Below the pieces are notes generated by a model, which made no database searches, was not told where the DNA came from, and saw nothing but the letters and a program-made list of their open reading frames with translations. A stretch of DNA of 8,659 nt from Myxococcaceae bacterium (lineage in GTDB: Bacteria; Myxococcota; Myxococcia; Myxococcales; Myxococcaceae), in NCBI GenBank assembly GCA_018262385.1, contig JAGSPQ010000091.1, positions 1 to 8,659 on the forward strand, written 5' to 3'. A program made the position numbers and the translations under genes. This document shows positions 1 through 6,682 of the stretch, in pieces. Position 1 is the first letter of the stretch; the number at the start of each line of letters is the position of its first letter.

Positions 1-794
1 TGCCGCTGCGGGTCCTGCTCATCCTCGGCACCGCCGGGTTCATCGCGCTCTTCATCGGGATCCCGCTGCTGGCGGTCTTCGTCCAGGCGTTCGAGAAGGG
101 CCCGGGCGCGTACCTCGAGGCGATCAGCGATCCGGAGACGCTCAAGGCGATCCGCCTCACCCTGCTCACCGCGGCAGTCTCGGTCAGCCTCAACGTCGTC
201 TTCGGGGTCGCGGCCGCCTGGCTGCTGGCGAAGTACGACTTCTTCGGCAAGGGCCTGCTCACCACCCTCATCGATCTGCCGTTCAGCGTCTCCCCGGTGA
301 TCTCGGGGCTGATCTTCGTGCTGCTGTTCGGAAGCCAGGGCCTGTTCGGCGCCTGGCTGTCGGCGCACGAGGTGAAGATCATCTTCGCGGTGCCGGGGAT
401 CGTGATCGCCACCACCTTCGTCACCTTCCCCTTCGTGGCCAAAGAGGTGCTCCCCTTGATGCAGAGCCAGGGCAACGACGCCGAAGAAGCCGCGCTCACC
501 CTCGGCGCCAGCGGCTGGCAGGTGTTCTTCCTCGTCACCCTGCCGAAGATCCGCTGGGGGCTGCTCTACGGAGTGATCCTCTGCAACGCCCGCGCGATGG
601 GCGAGTTCGGTGCGGTGTCGGTGGTGTCCGGCCACATCCGCGGGCTGACCAACACGGTGCCGCTCCACGTCGAGATTCTCTACAACGAGTACAACTTCGT
701 CGGCGCGTTCGCGGTCGCCTCGCTGTTGACCCTGCTCGCGCTGGTCACCCTCGCGGTGCGCAAGCGGGTGGAAGCCAGAGCGAGGGCGGCGTGA
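1..794 (+). CDS. cysW: Sulfate/thiosulfate ABC transporter permease CysW (5' end missing)
   Basis: This is the inner-membrane permease subunit of the CysTWA sulfate/thiosulfate importer, which passes anions from the periplasmic binding protein into the cytoplasm. The frame is open from base 3 to the TGA at 792-794, so the start and probably only a short N-terminal stretch lie outside the window. About 263 residues are visible. They begin with a hydrophobic helix, followed by the family-typical stretches LPFSVSPVISGL and NARAMGEFGAVSVVSGHIRG. The EAA loop that contacts the ATPase is clear (EEAALTLGASGW, then TLPKIRWG). LYNEYNF and a last hydrophobic helix precede a basic tail. I chose CysW over CysT/CysU, or ModB of molybdate transport, because GHIRGLTNTVPL and EILYNEYNF match remembered CysW sequences closely. 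The stop overlaps the start of cysA in a GTGA junction, which implies translational coupling. Confidence 0.95.
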   Translation, partial: PLRVLLILGTAGFIALFIGIPLLAVFVQAFEKGPGAYLEAISDPETLKAIRLTLLTAAVSVSLNVVFGVAAAWLLAKYDFFGKGLLTTLIDLPFSVSPVISGLIFVLLFGSQGLFGAWLSAHEVKIIFAVPGIVIATTFVTFPFVAKEVLPLMQSQGNDAEEAALTLGASGWQVFFLVTLPKIRWGLLYGVILCNARAMGEFGAVSVVSGHIRGLTNTVPLHVEILYNEYNFVGAFAVASLLTLLALVTLAVRKRVEARARAA

Positions 795-1855
795 GCGTCA
801 CCGTCCACGGGTTGAGGAAGCGGTTCGTGCAGGGAGACCTGCCCGCGGTGGAGGACGTCTCGTTCGTCGCTCCGTCGGGCGCGATCACCTCGCTGCTCGG
901 CCCCTCGGGCTCGGGCAAGACCACCGTGCTGCGGATGATCGCCGGCCTGGAGGAGCCGGACTCCGGCTCGGTGAGCATCGAAGGGGTCGACTGCACCCGC
1001 ACCCCGGTGCAGCGCCGCGGGGTGGGGTTCGTCTTTCAGGGCTATGCGCTGTTCGAGCACCTCGACGTGCGCGGCAACATCGGCTTCGGGCTGAAGATCC
1101 AGAAGGCGGCCAGGGCAGCGATCGACGCCCGGGTCGACGAGCTGCTGGTGCTGGTGGGGCTGAAGGATCTCGGCAAGCGGCTCCCCGCCCAGCTGTCGGG
1201 AGGCCAGCGGCAGCGGGTGGCCTTCGCCCGGGCGCTGGCGACCAGGCCGCGGGTGCTGCTGCTCGACGAGCCGTTCGGCGCGCTCGACACCCGGGTGCGG
1301 CTGGAGCTGCGCGACTGGTTGGGCGAGCTCAACGCGAAGACCCACGTCACCACCCTGCTGGTGACCCACGACCAGGACGAGGCGCTCGAGCTGTCGCAGC
1401 AGGTGATCGTGATGAACGAGGGCAAGGTCGCCCAGGCGGGCGCCCCGAACCACATCTACGACCACCCCGCCTCGCCGTTCATCGCCTCGTTCATCGGCAA
1501 CGCCAACATCCTCAAGGGCCAGGTGAGCGCGGGAGTGACCGCGGTCGGCTCGATGGCGGTCTCCACTCCCCAGGGCGCGATCGACGGGGCGGTGAACGCC
1601 TTCGTGCGGCCGAACGAGGTGAAGCTCTCCAGAGCGGTCGAGGGGGCCGGAGGCGGCGAGCTCCCGCTGGGGAGGATCGAGGGGATCCTCCGGGTGGGTG
1701 GCAACGTGCGGGTGAACCTGCGGCTCCCTTCCGACGAGCGGATGACGGTTCACCTGCGGATGGCCGAGCTCGAGGCGCTGGGCGTGGGCGAGGGCGACCG
1801 GGTGCTGGTCGACATCGGGAGCGCCAAAGTGTTCATGGGGGACTACTCGATCTGA
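791..1855 (+). CDS. cysA: Sulfate/thiosulfate ABC transporter ATP-binding protein CysA
   Basis: This is the cytoplasmic ATPase that powers the CysTWA sulfate/thiosulfate importer. The 354 residues carry a complete nucleotide-binding domain: Walker A GPSGSGKTT (residues 37-45), Q-loop Gln83 in FQGYALF, signature LSGGQ (135-139), Walker B LLLDEP (156-161), D-loop GALD (163-166) and switch His193 in THDQDEA. From about residue 235 (FIGNANILKG) a C-terminal TOBE-like beta domain follows, ending near residue 354, as in CysA, where it has a regulatory or substrate-sensing role. The length is normal for the family. The GTG start at 791 overlaps the cysW stop by 4 bases, and a GAGGG at 782-786 lies just upstream as a slightly close ribosome binding site. 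Adjacency to cysW separates it from other importer ATPases such as PotA or UgpC. All catalytic motifs are intact. Confidence 0.95.
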   Translation: MSVTVHGLRKRFVQGDLPAVEDVSFVAPSGAITSLLGPSGSGKTTVLRMIAGLEEPDSGSVSIEGVDCTRTPVQRRGVGFVFQGYALFEHLDVRGNIGFGLKIQKAARAAIDARVDELLVLVGLKDLGKRLPAQLSGGQRQRVAFARALATRPRVLLLDEPFGALDTRVRLELRDWLGELNAKTHVTTLLVTHDQDEALELSQQVIVMNEGKVAQAGAPNHIYDHPASPFIASFIGNANILKGQVSAGVTAVGSMAVSTPQGAIDGAVNAFVRPNEVKLSRAVEGAGGGELPLGRIEGILRVGGNVRVNLRLPSDERMTVHLRMAELEALGVGEGDRVLVDIGSAKVFMGDYSI

Positions 1856-1900
1856 GCTTCCGCTCGGTGCTGGAGTCGGTCGGCCGCAAAGCAGCGTTCT

Positions 1901-3283
1901 TCAGGCGGCCAGGTCTGCCGCGGGCTGGGAGTGATCGACCAGCTCGACGCTTCGCCACGCCCCGCCCTGGAAGCGCCACCACAGCACCCCGGCCAGCACT
2001 CCGAGGTAGGCGATCAGCCAGAGCATCGCGCCCACGTCGCCGCCGCCGAAGTACTTCACCGTGACGTAGCTGCCGGGCACGAACACCAGCCAGGCGATCG
2101 CCAGCCGCGCCCAGAGGGTGAACGCGGTGTCTCCCGCCGCCCGCAGCGCCTCGGCGAGGGTGTTCACCGCCGCGTCGAACAGGCCCCAGCAGGCCGACAG
2201 CATCAGCAGCCGCTTGCCGATGGCGAGGAACTCGGTCGCGCCCGCGTCTTTGGCGAACGGCAGCAGCAGCAGGGTCGGGATCGCCAGGTAGGCCACCCCG
2301 ACCACCGTCTCCCAGATCGCGCCGGAGATGAAGGTCAGCTTCACCACCCGCGGCACCTCGCCCCTGGCGTCGGCGCCGATCGCCTGACCGGTGAGGATCG
2401 CGCCCGCGCTGGCGAGGGCGAACGCCGGCATGAACGAGACGCTGCCGATCTGCAGCACCGACATCATCGCGGCGAGCGCGGTGGTCCCCAGCCCGGCGAC
2501 CACCACGTTGATGAAGAAGTTGAACGCGAAGAACTCGAAGAACCAGTTGAGGCCGGACGGCACGCCGAACTTCAGCATCCGCCAGAACTCCAGCGCCTTC
2601 AGCTTCGGGACGACGGCGCCGACCTGGCGGCCCTGGACGAGGAAGAAGGCCAGCAGCCCGAGGAAGGCGATCGAGGTCGACAGGGTGCTGGCCAGCGCCG
2701 CGCCCGCCACGCCCATCGCCGGGGCGCCGAGGTGGCCGTTGATGAAGACCCAGTTGCCGAACACGTTGAGCACCATCGCCACCACGCTGGCGATCATCGG
2801 CAGCCGGGTGTTGCCCAGCCCCCCGTAGTAGTTCGCCAGCGCCTCGATCCCGATCGCCGCGCCTCCGGAGAGCAGCCGGATCACCAGGTAGTCGATCATC
2901 ATCGCCCGCACGTCGGGCGCGTAGTCGAGCTCGGCAACCAGCGGCGCGACGCCGAGCACGCCGACGGTGCAGGCGACCTGAGTCAGCCCCGCCACCCCCA
3001 GCCCGTAGAAGCCGTACCTTCGGGCTCCCGCCAGGTCACCCTTGCCGAACAGCTGGGAAGAGAAGCTGGAGACGATGAAGCAGATCCCCATCGGGAAAAT
3101 CAGGATCGCGAAGGTGTTCAGCGCCCCGGTGGTGGCGGCGGCGACCGCGCCCTCGCCCAGGTGGGAGACCATGATCGCGTCCGACACCCCGACCACCACC
3201 TGGCTCGAGCGCGAGATGACGATCGGCCACGCCAACAGCAGCAGCGCCTTGAAGGAAGGGATCGGACGGTCTGGCACGGACAT
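1901..3283 (-). CDS. MATE family efflux transporter (NorM/YdhE-like)
   Basis: This is an inner-membrane antiporter of the multidrug and toxic compound extrusion family, which exports organic cations or metabolites using a Na+ or H+ gradient. The 460 residues are hydrophobic nearly throughout, consistent with the family's usual 12 helices and 450-480 residue length. Visible hallmarks are the first helix with conserved Asp35 in GVSDAIMV, SSFSSQLFGKGD at the loop after helix 2, ALANYYGGLGNTRLPM, and NVFGNWVFINGHLGAPAMGVAGAAL, which parallels the NYIFIYGHFGMP stretch of E. coli NorM. ALRAAGDT in the second half is the matching inverted-repeat motif. The ATG at 3281-3283 is preceded by AAGAGGG ten bases upstream. 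The gene lies 60 bases after the lipoprotein gene on the same strand and converges on cysA. The substrate cannot be read from sequence, and a link to the glycerol genes is only positional. Confidence 0.9.
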   Translation of the reverse strand: MSVPDRPIPSFKALLLLAWPIVISRSSQVVVGVSDAIMVSHLGEGAVAAATTGALNTFAILIFPMGICFIVSSFSSQLFGKGDLAGARRYGFYGLGVAGLTQVACTVGVLGVAPLVAELDYAPDVRAMMIDYLVIRLLSGGAAIGIEALANYYGGLGNTRLPMIASVVAMVLNVFGNWVFINGHLGAPAMGVAGAALASTLSTSIAFLGLLAFFLVQGRQVGAVVPKLKALEFWRMLKFGVPSGLNWFFEFFAFNFFINVVVAGLGTTALAAMMSVLQIGSVSFMPAFALASAGAILTGQAIGADARGEVPRVVKLTFISGAIWETVVGVAYLAIPTLLLLPFAKDAGATEFLAIGKRLLMLSACWGLFDAAVNTLAEALRAAGDTAFTLWARLAIAWLVFVPGSYVTVKYFGGGDVGAMLWLIAYLGVLAGVLWWRFQGGAWRSVELVDHSQPAADLAA

Positions 3284-3293
3284 GCGGAGCGAG

Positions 3294-3300
3294 CCCTCTT
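3294..3300 (-). promoter_or_regulatory. Ribosome binding site of the MATE gene
   Basis: On the minus strand AAGAGGG ends 10 bases before the ATG at 3283. It supports that start and shows the gene can be translated independently of the upstream lipoprotein gene. The rest of the 60-base gap (3284-3343) shows no terminator and no recognisable promoter. Confidence 0.55.
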
Positions 3301-3343
3301 ACGACAACCGCCCCGAATCCTGACCAACTGCCTTTTCCGGGCT

Positions 3344-4084
3344 TCAGTGCCCTACCAGCTCTTCGGTGCGCAGCACGTAGTCGAGCTGGACGAAGCCGCC
3401 GTCGCGGTGAACCTCGATCCGCGCGGTGGTGTTGGTGTCGACCAGCGCGATCGAATAGGCCAGCGGGGTGCCGCCTCCTCCGCCGTCGGGCCGGCGCGTC
3501 CGCTCGTAGCCCTCGGGGTACTGCTCGACCCGCCAGCTGCCCTGGGTGTTGAGGTCCACCATCTGCCAGGCGAGGTAGCCGGAGCGCCAGGCGATCGAGT
3601 CGTAGATCAACCGCAGGTGGAACTGCTCGTCGATCACCGTCGCGCCCGGCACCTTCGGAAACCACAGCGCGATCTGCTCGGTGGTCTGCGCCATCGGCGT
3701 GTTGAGCAGCTTGCCGATGTCCGCCTCGACGACCGGAATCGAGACCACCACCCGCGGCCCGTCGACCTGCAGGGTGTATGGGGGCCGGGTCCCGACCAGG
3801 CTGCCGCCGTCGATCGAGAGGGCGAACCCGTTCTTCTTCACCCCCTCGAGCACCTCGCCCTCGAGCGGCACCGGGCGATCGAGGGTGCGCACCAGCTCGG
3901 CCTTGCCCTGGAGCACCCGCGCGCCGCGAAACTCGGGGTAGGCGCTGAACACCGCGGTCTTCAGGTCGGTCGAGCGGTGGATCCGGGTGGCTCCGGCGTC
4001 CACCTCCACCGGCCGGGGCGGCGGGCGATCACACCGGCTGCAGCCACTGGCGACCAGCGCCAGCAGGCCCACCCACTTCCTCAC
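3344..4084 (-). CDS. Putative lipoprotein of unknown function coupled to glpK
   Basis: I do not recognise a family for this 246-residue protein. It starts with VRKWVGLLALVASGC: a short basic N-terminus, a hydrophobic segment and then Cys15 in a lipobox-like context (Ala at -3, Ser at -2, Gly at -1). The -3 residue is weaker than the usual Leu. Ser16 at +2 would favour outer-membrane sorting in a Gram-negative cell. A Pro-rich spacer (DRPPPRPVEVD) follows, then a mixed, probably beta-rich globular part with many Val/Thr strands, a conserved-looking WRSGYLAWQ segment and a GGGGG loop. The GTG start (4082-4084) overlaps the glpK TGA by 4 bases, so translation is probably coupled to glpK. An in-frame open stretch continues upstream inside glpK, but only this start gives a signal peptide and a normal operon junction. 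It could be an envelope protein related to glycerol or lipid handling; that is inference from position. Confidence 0.75.
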   Translation of the reverse strand: MRKWVGLLALVASGCSRCDRPPPRPVEVDAGATRIHRSTDLKTAVFSAYPEFRGARVLQGKAELVRTLDRPVPLEGEVLEGVKKNGFALSIDGGSLVGTRPPYTLQVDGPRVVVSIPVVEADIGKLLNTPMAQTTEQIALWFPKVPGATVIDEQFHLRLIYDSIAWRSGYLAWQMVDLNTQGSWRVEQYPEGYERTRRPDGGGGGTPLAYSIALVDTNTTARIEVHRDGGFVQLDYVLRTEELVGH

Positions 4085-5562
4085 GCCCGCTTCACCGCGT
4101 CGCGCCACTTGCTCAGGTGCGCGGCCCGCACCTCGTTCGACATCCTCGGCTTGAAGACCTTGTCGGCCTTCCACGACCGGCGAATCTGCTCGGGCGAGGT
4201 CCACAGCCCGACGCCGAGGCCGGCGAGGAAGGCGGCGCCGAGGCTGGTGGTCTGCGAGTTCTTCGGCCGCACCACCGGCGCACCGAGGATGTCGGCCTGG
4301 AACTGCATCAACAGGTCGTTCTCCACCGCGCCGCCGTCGACCTTGAAGGCGGGGATGTCGCGGCCGCTGTCGAGCCGCATCGCGTCGGCGAGCTCGAAGA
4401 TCTGCAGCGCCATTCCCTCCAGCACCGCCCGGGCCAGGTGCCCCGAGGTGGTGGAGCGATCGATGCCGGCGAAGATCCCCCGCGCCTCCGGCCGCCAGTG
4501 CGGCGCGCCCAGCCCCGCCAGCGCCGGCACGAACACCACCGCGCCGGTCTCCTTCACCGTCGCGGCGAGCTTCTCGATGTCGGCCGCCTTCTTGATCAGC
4601 CCCAGCCCGTCGCGCAGCCACTGCACCGCGGCGCCGGCGATGAACGCGCTGCCCTCGAGCGCATAGTTGGTTTGACCTCCAACCTTCCAGGCGACGGTCG
4701 AGAGCAGGCCGGCCTTCGAGGCCACCGGCTTCTCGCCGACGTTCATCAACAGGAACGCGCCGGTGCCGTAGGTGCACTTCGACTCGCCGGGCGCGAAGCA
4801 GGCCTGCCCGAACAGCGCCGCCTGCTGGTCTCCCGCCATCCCGGAGATTGGAATTCCGTCCGGCAGCGCGCGCATTCCGCGGGTGAGGCCGTACAGCTCG
4901 GAGGACGCGGCGATCCGCGGGAGGATCGCGCGGGGGACGCCGAACAGCGAGAGCATCGCCTCGTCCCACTCGAGCGAGTGGAGGTTCATCAGCAGGGTGC
5001 GGCTCGCGTTCGAGACGTCGGTGACGTGGGTGGCGTGCCCGGTGAGCTTGAACACCAGCCAGGAGTCGATGGTGCCGAAGCACAGCTCGCCGGCGTCGGC
5101 GCGCTGCGAGGCGCCCTTCACGTGGTCGAGCAGCCAGCGCACCTTGGTGCCCGAGAAGTAGGGGTCGAGCACCAGCCCGGTGGTCTCCCGCACCCGCGCT
5201 TCTTCGCCGCGGGCCTTCAGCTCGGCGCAGTACTCGGAGGTGCGGCGGTCCTGCCAGACGATCGCCTTGTGGAGCGGCTTGCCGGCGCGGTTCCAGAGCG
5301 CGGTGGTCTCGCGCTGGTTGGTGATGCCGATCGCGGCCAGGTGGGTGGCCTTGATCCGCGCGTTGCGCAGCGCGCGGGCGATGGTCGACTCGACCGACTT
5401 CCAGATCTCGTCGAGGTCGTGCTCGACCCAGCCCGGCCTGGGGAAGAACTGGGTGAATTCCTGGTACGCCGTTCCCACCACCTGCACTTTCGAGTCGACC
5501 ACCGAGACGTGGGTTCCGGTGGTGCCCTGGTCGATCGACAGCACGTAGCGCGCTCTGGCCAT
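4081..5562 (-). CDS. glpK: Glycerol kinase GlpK
   Basis: Glycerol kinase phosphorylates glycerol with ATP to sn-glycerol 3-phosphate in the cytoplasm, trapping it and feeding glycolysis and phospholipid synthesis. The 493 residues match the usual length of about 500. The N-terminal FGGY domain has the ATP phosphate-binding loop DQGTTG (11-16), PGWVEHD, and glycerol contacts in NQRETT (Arg84, Glu85), DPYFSGTK (Tyr135) and AGDQQAALFGQ (catalytic Asp245). The C-terminal FGGY domain has TYGTGAFLLMN, NYALEGSAF, GLGAPHW and VDGGAVENDLLMQFQADILG. I chose the ATG at 5562 because alignment to known GlpK begins there; the frame is open 26 codons further, but that would run into the hydrolase gene. No Shine-Dalgarno sequence is visible, and the hydrolase stop is 10 bases upstream, which suggests coupling. 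The E. coli fructose-1,6-bisphosphate loop (GGKGGTR) is not conserved here (see findings). Confidence 0.96.
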   Translation of the reverse strand: MARARYVLSIDQGTTGTHVSVVDSKVQVVGTAYQEFTQFFPRPGWVEHDLDEIWKSVESTIARALRNARIKATHLAAIGITNQRETTALWNRAGKPLHKAIVWQDRRTSEYCAELKARGEEARVRETTGLVLDPYFSGTKVRWLLDHVKGASQRADAGELCFGTIDSWLVFKLTGHATHVTDVSNASRTLLMNLHSLEWDEAMLSLFGVPRAILPRIAASSELYGLTRGMRALPDGIPISGMAGDQQAALFGQACFAPGESKCTYGTGAFLLMNVGEKPVASKAGLLSTVAWKVGGQTNYALEGSAFIAGAAVQWLRDGLGLIKKAADIEKLAATVKETGAVVFVPALAGLGAPHWRPEARGIFAGIDRSTTSGHLARAVLEGMALQIFELADAMRLDSGRDIPAFKVDGGAVENDLLMQFQADILGAPVVRPKNSQTTSLGAAFLAGLGVGLWTSPEQIRRSWKADKVFKPRMSNEVRAAHLSKWRDAVKRA

Positions 5563-5572
5563 GGCGGGTCGT

Positions 5573-6373
5573 TTAGCCCGCCGGTATTCGAGCGGCCAGC
5601 CCGTCGAAGAATCCCGCCACCTCGTGAGCCAGCAGCGCACGGTCGTTGTCGCGGGGCAGGATGTGGAACCCGCGCCGCAGGGTGAGCAGCCTCGCCCGGG
5701 GCAGCGCGGAGACCAGCCGCTGGACGCTCCGGAAGTCGACCACGTGGTCCTGCTCGGCGGCGGCGACCAGCGTCGGGCAGTGGACCTGCGTCACCACCTG
5801 GCGGGCGTGGTCCTGAATCGTGAACAGGTCGTAGAGCCGGGCCAGCGGGTAGCGCGGCAGAATCGGAGCGTCGGCGCGCGCCGCGACGTCCTCGATGTCG
5901 GTGGTGCTCTTCTTCACCCACAGCCCGGTCCACTCGGCGATCGGCAGCCAGCGCAGCCGCCGCAGCAGCCTCCCGTCGAGCGGCCGCAGCTTCCACACCG
6001 GAGCCATCAGCGCCAGGCCGCTCACCCGCTGCGGGTGGCGGGCGGCGAGCAGCATCCCCAGCAGCGCGCCCATCGAGAGACCGGCGACGAACACCCGGGG
6101 AAAGGCCTCGAGCTGCTTCAGCGCTTGCTCGGCCGCGCGTTCCCAGTCGCGCCAGGTCACCCACGCCATCGCTTCCGGGCCGACGCCGTGGCCGGGGAGG
6201 CGAATCGCGTGGACGTGAAAGCCGCGGGCGGCGAGCGCCTCTCCCAGCGGGCGCACTTCCCACGGGCTGCCGGTGAAGCCGTGGATCAACAGCACCGCGG
6301 CAACTTCTTTTCCCCGAGGAGGACCGAGCGTGAATGAGGCGGTCTTCGCCTCGTCCATGGGTGTGACGGTCAT
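5573..6373 (-). CDS. Alpha/beta hydrolase, carboxylesterase/monoacylglycerol lipase-like
   Basis: This is a predicted cytoplasmic serine hydrolase of 266 residues with no signal peptide. It has the alpha/beta-hydrolase layout: LLIHGFTG (28-35, oxyanion region), RLPGHG (58-63), nucleophile elbow GLSMG with Ser100, acid Asp209 in AAEQDHVVD, and His237 in GFHILPRD. The helical cap between strands 6 and 7 spans roughly residues 125-185. The pattern resembles Est30-type carboxylesterases and bacterial monoglyceride lipases, so an ester or acylglycerol substrate is likely; the exact substrate is not readable. The ATG at 6373 is favoured because GAGAAGG lies 8 bases upstream; an internal ATG at 6358 (261 residues) is the alternative. 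The gene leads a minus-strand unit with glpK 10 bases downstream, which fits glycerol release followed by phosphorylation. It diverges from the DUF3467 gene with almost no intergenic space. Confidence 0.9.
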   Translation of the reverse strand: MTVTPMDEAKTASFTLGPPRGKEVAAVLLIHGFTGSPWEVRPLGEALAARGFHVHAIRLPGHGVGPEAMAWVTWRDWERAAEQALKQLEAFPRVFVAGLSMGALLGMLLAARHPQRVSGLALMAPVWKLRPLDGRLLRRLRWLPIAEWTGLWVKKSTTDIEDVAARADAPILPRYPLARLYDLFTIQDHARQVVTQVHCPTLVAAAEQDHVVDFRSVQRLVSALPRARLLTLRRGFHILPRDNDRALLAHEVAGFFDGLAARIPAG

Positions 6374-6381
6374 GGTATGCA

Positions 6382-6388
6382 CCTTCTC
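6382..6388 (-). promoter_or_regulatory. Ribosome binding site of the alpha/beta hydrolase gene
   Basis: On the minus strand GAGAAGG lies 8 bases before the ATG at 6373 and decides that start over the one at 6358. On the other strand the same bases fall between the two candidate ATGs (6377 and 6389) of the divergent DUF3467 gene. Confidence 0.6.
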
Positions 6389-6682
6389 ATGGCAGACAGC
6401 CCGAGCAAGCCTCCAGAAATCCAGCTGCAGATTCAGCTCGACGACGACGTCGCCAATGGCACGTACGTGAACATGGCCCTCGTCAACCACACCGAGACCG
6501 AGTTCACGCTCGACTTCATCTACGTGCAGCCGCAGCAGCCCAAAGCCAAGGTGCGCTCGCGGATCATCACCAATCCCAAGCACATGAAGCGGTTGCTGCT
6601 CGCCATTCAGGACAACGTCGCCAAGTTCGAGGCGCGCTTCGGGACGATCGAGATCACCGATCCCGACAACCCGGTGCACTGA
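6389..6682 (+). CDS. DUF3467 family small protein
   Basis: This small, probably cytoplasmic protein of 97 residues belongs to DUF3467, a family of unknown function. The recognisable core is YVNMALVNHTETEFTLDFIYVQ followed by QQPKAKVRSRIITNP (the first stretch is split here as YVNMALVNHTETEF and TLDFIYVQPQQP), then a C-terminal helix with HMKRLLLAIQDNVAKFEARFG. The Q-rich N-terminal segment (PPEIQLQIQLDD) is also typical. The length is normal for the family. I chose the ATG at 6389 because members commonly begin with MAD followed by a short polar stretch; an in-frame ATG at 6377 would add MHLL. Neither start has a clear Shine-Dalgarno sequence, so leaderless initiation is possible. The stop overlaps the next start as TGATG, so the downstream secreted protein is probably co-translated. 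There is no signal peptide or membrane segment. Confidence 0.88.
   Translation: MADSPSKPPEIQLQIQLDDDVANGTYVNMALVNHTETEFTLDFIYVQPQQPKAKVRSRIITNPKHMKRLLLAIQDNVAKFEARFGTIEITDPDNPVH

Noticed and set aside
680..1753. Open frame of 357 codons on the minus strand opposite cysA
   Set aside because: It is antisense to a clear ABC ATPase, is rich in His/Arg/Leu with no fold signature, and crosses the cysW/cysA junction.
1882..1910. Inverted repeat GGCCGC/GCGGCC between the convergent cysA and MATE stops
   Set aside because: It has only six pairs with a 17-base loop, no U-tract on either side, and overlaps the MATE stop. It is not convincing as a terminator.
1931..4666. Very long open frame (911 codons) on the plus strand
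   Set aside because: It lies antisense across the MATE, lipoprotein and glpK genes, ignores their boundaries and encodes a low-complexity Arg/His/Asp/Glu/Gln-rich chain. It is the expected shadow of G/C-biased third positions.
4117..5685. Open frame of 522 codons on the plus strand opposite glpK
   Set aside because: It mirrors glpK codons, has no recognisable domain and runs past the start of glpK into the hydrolase gene. The glpK reading has every family motif.
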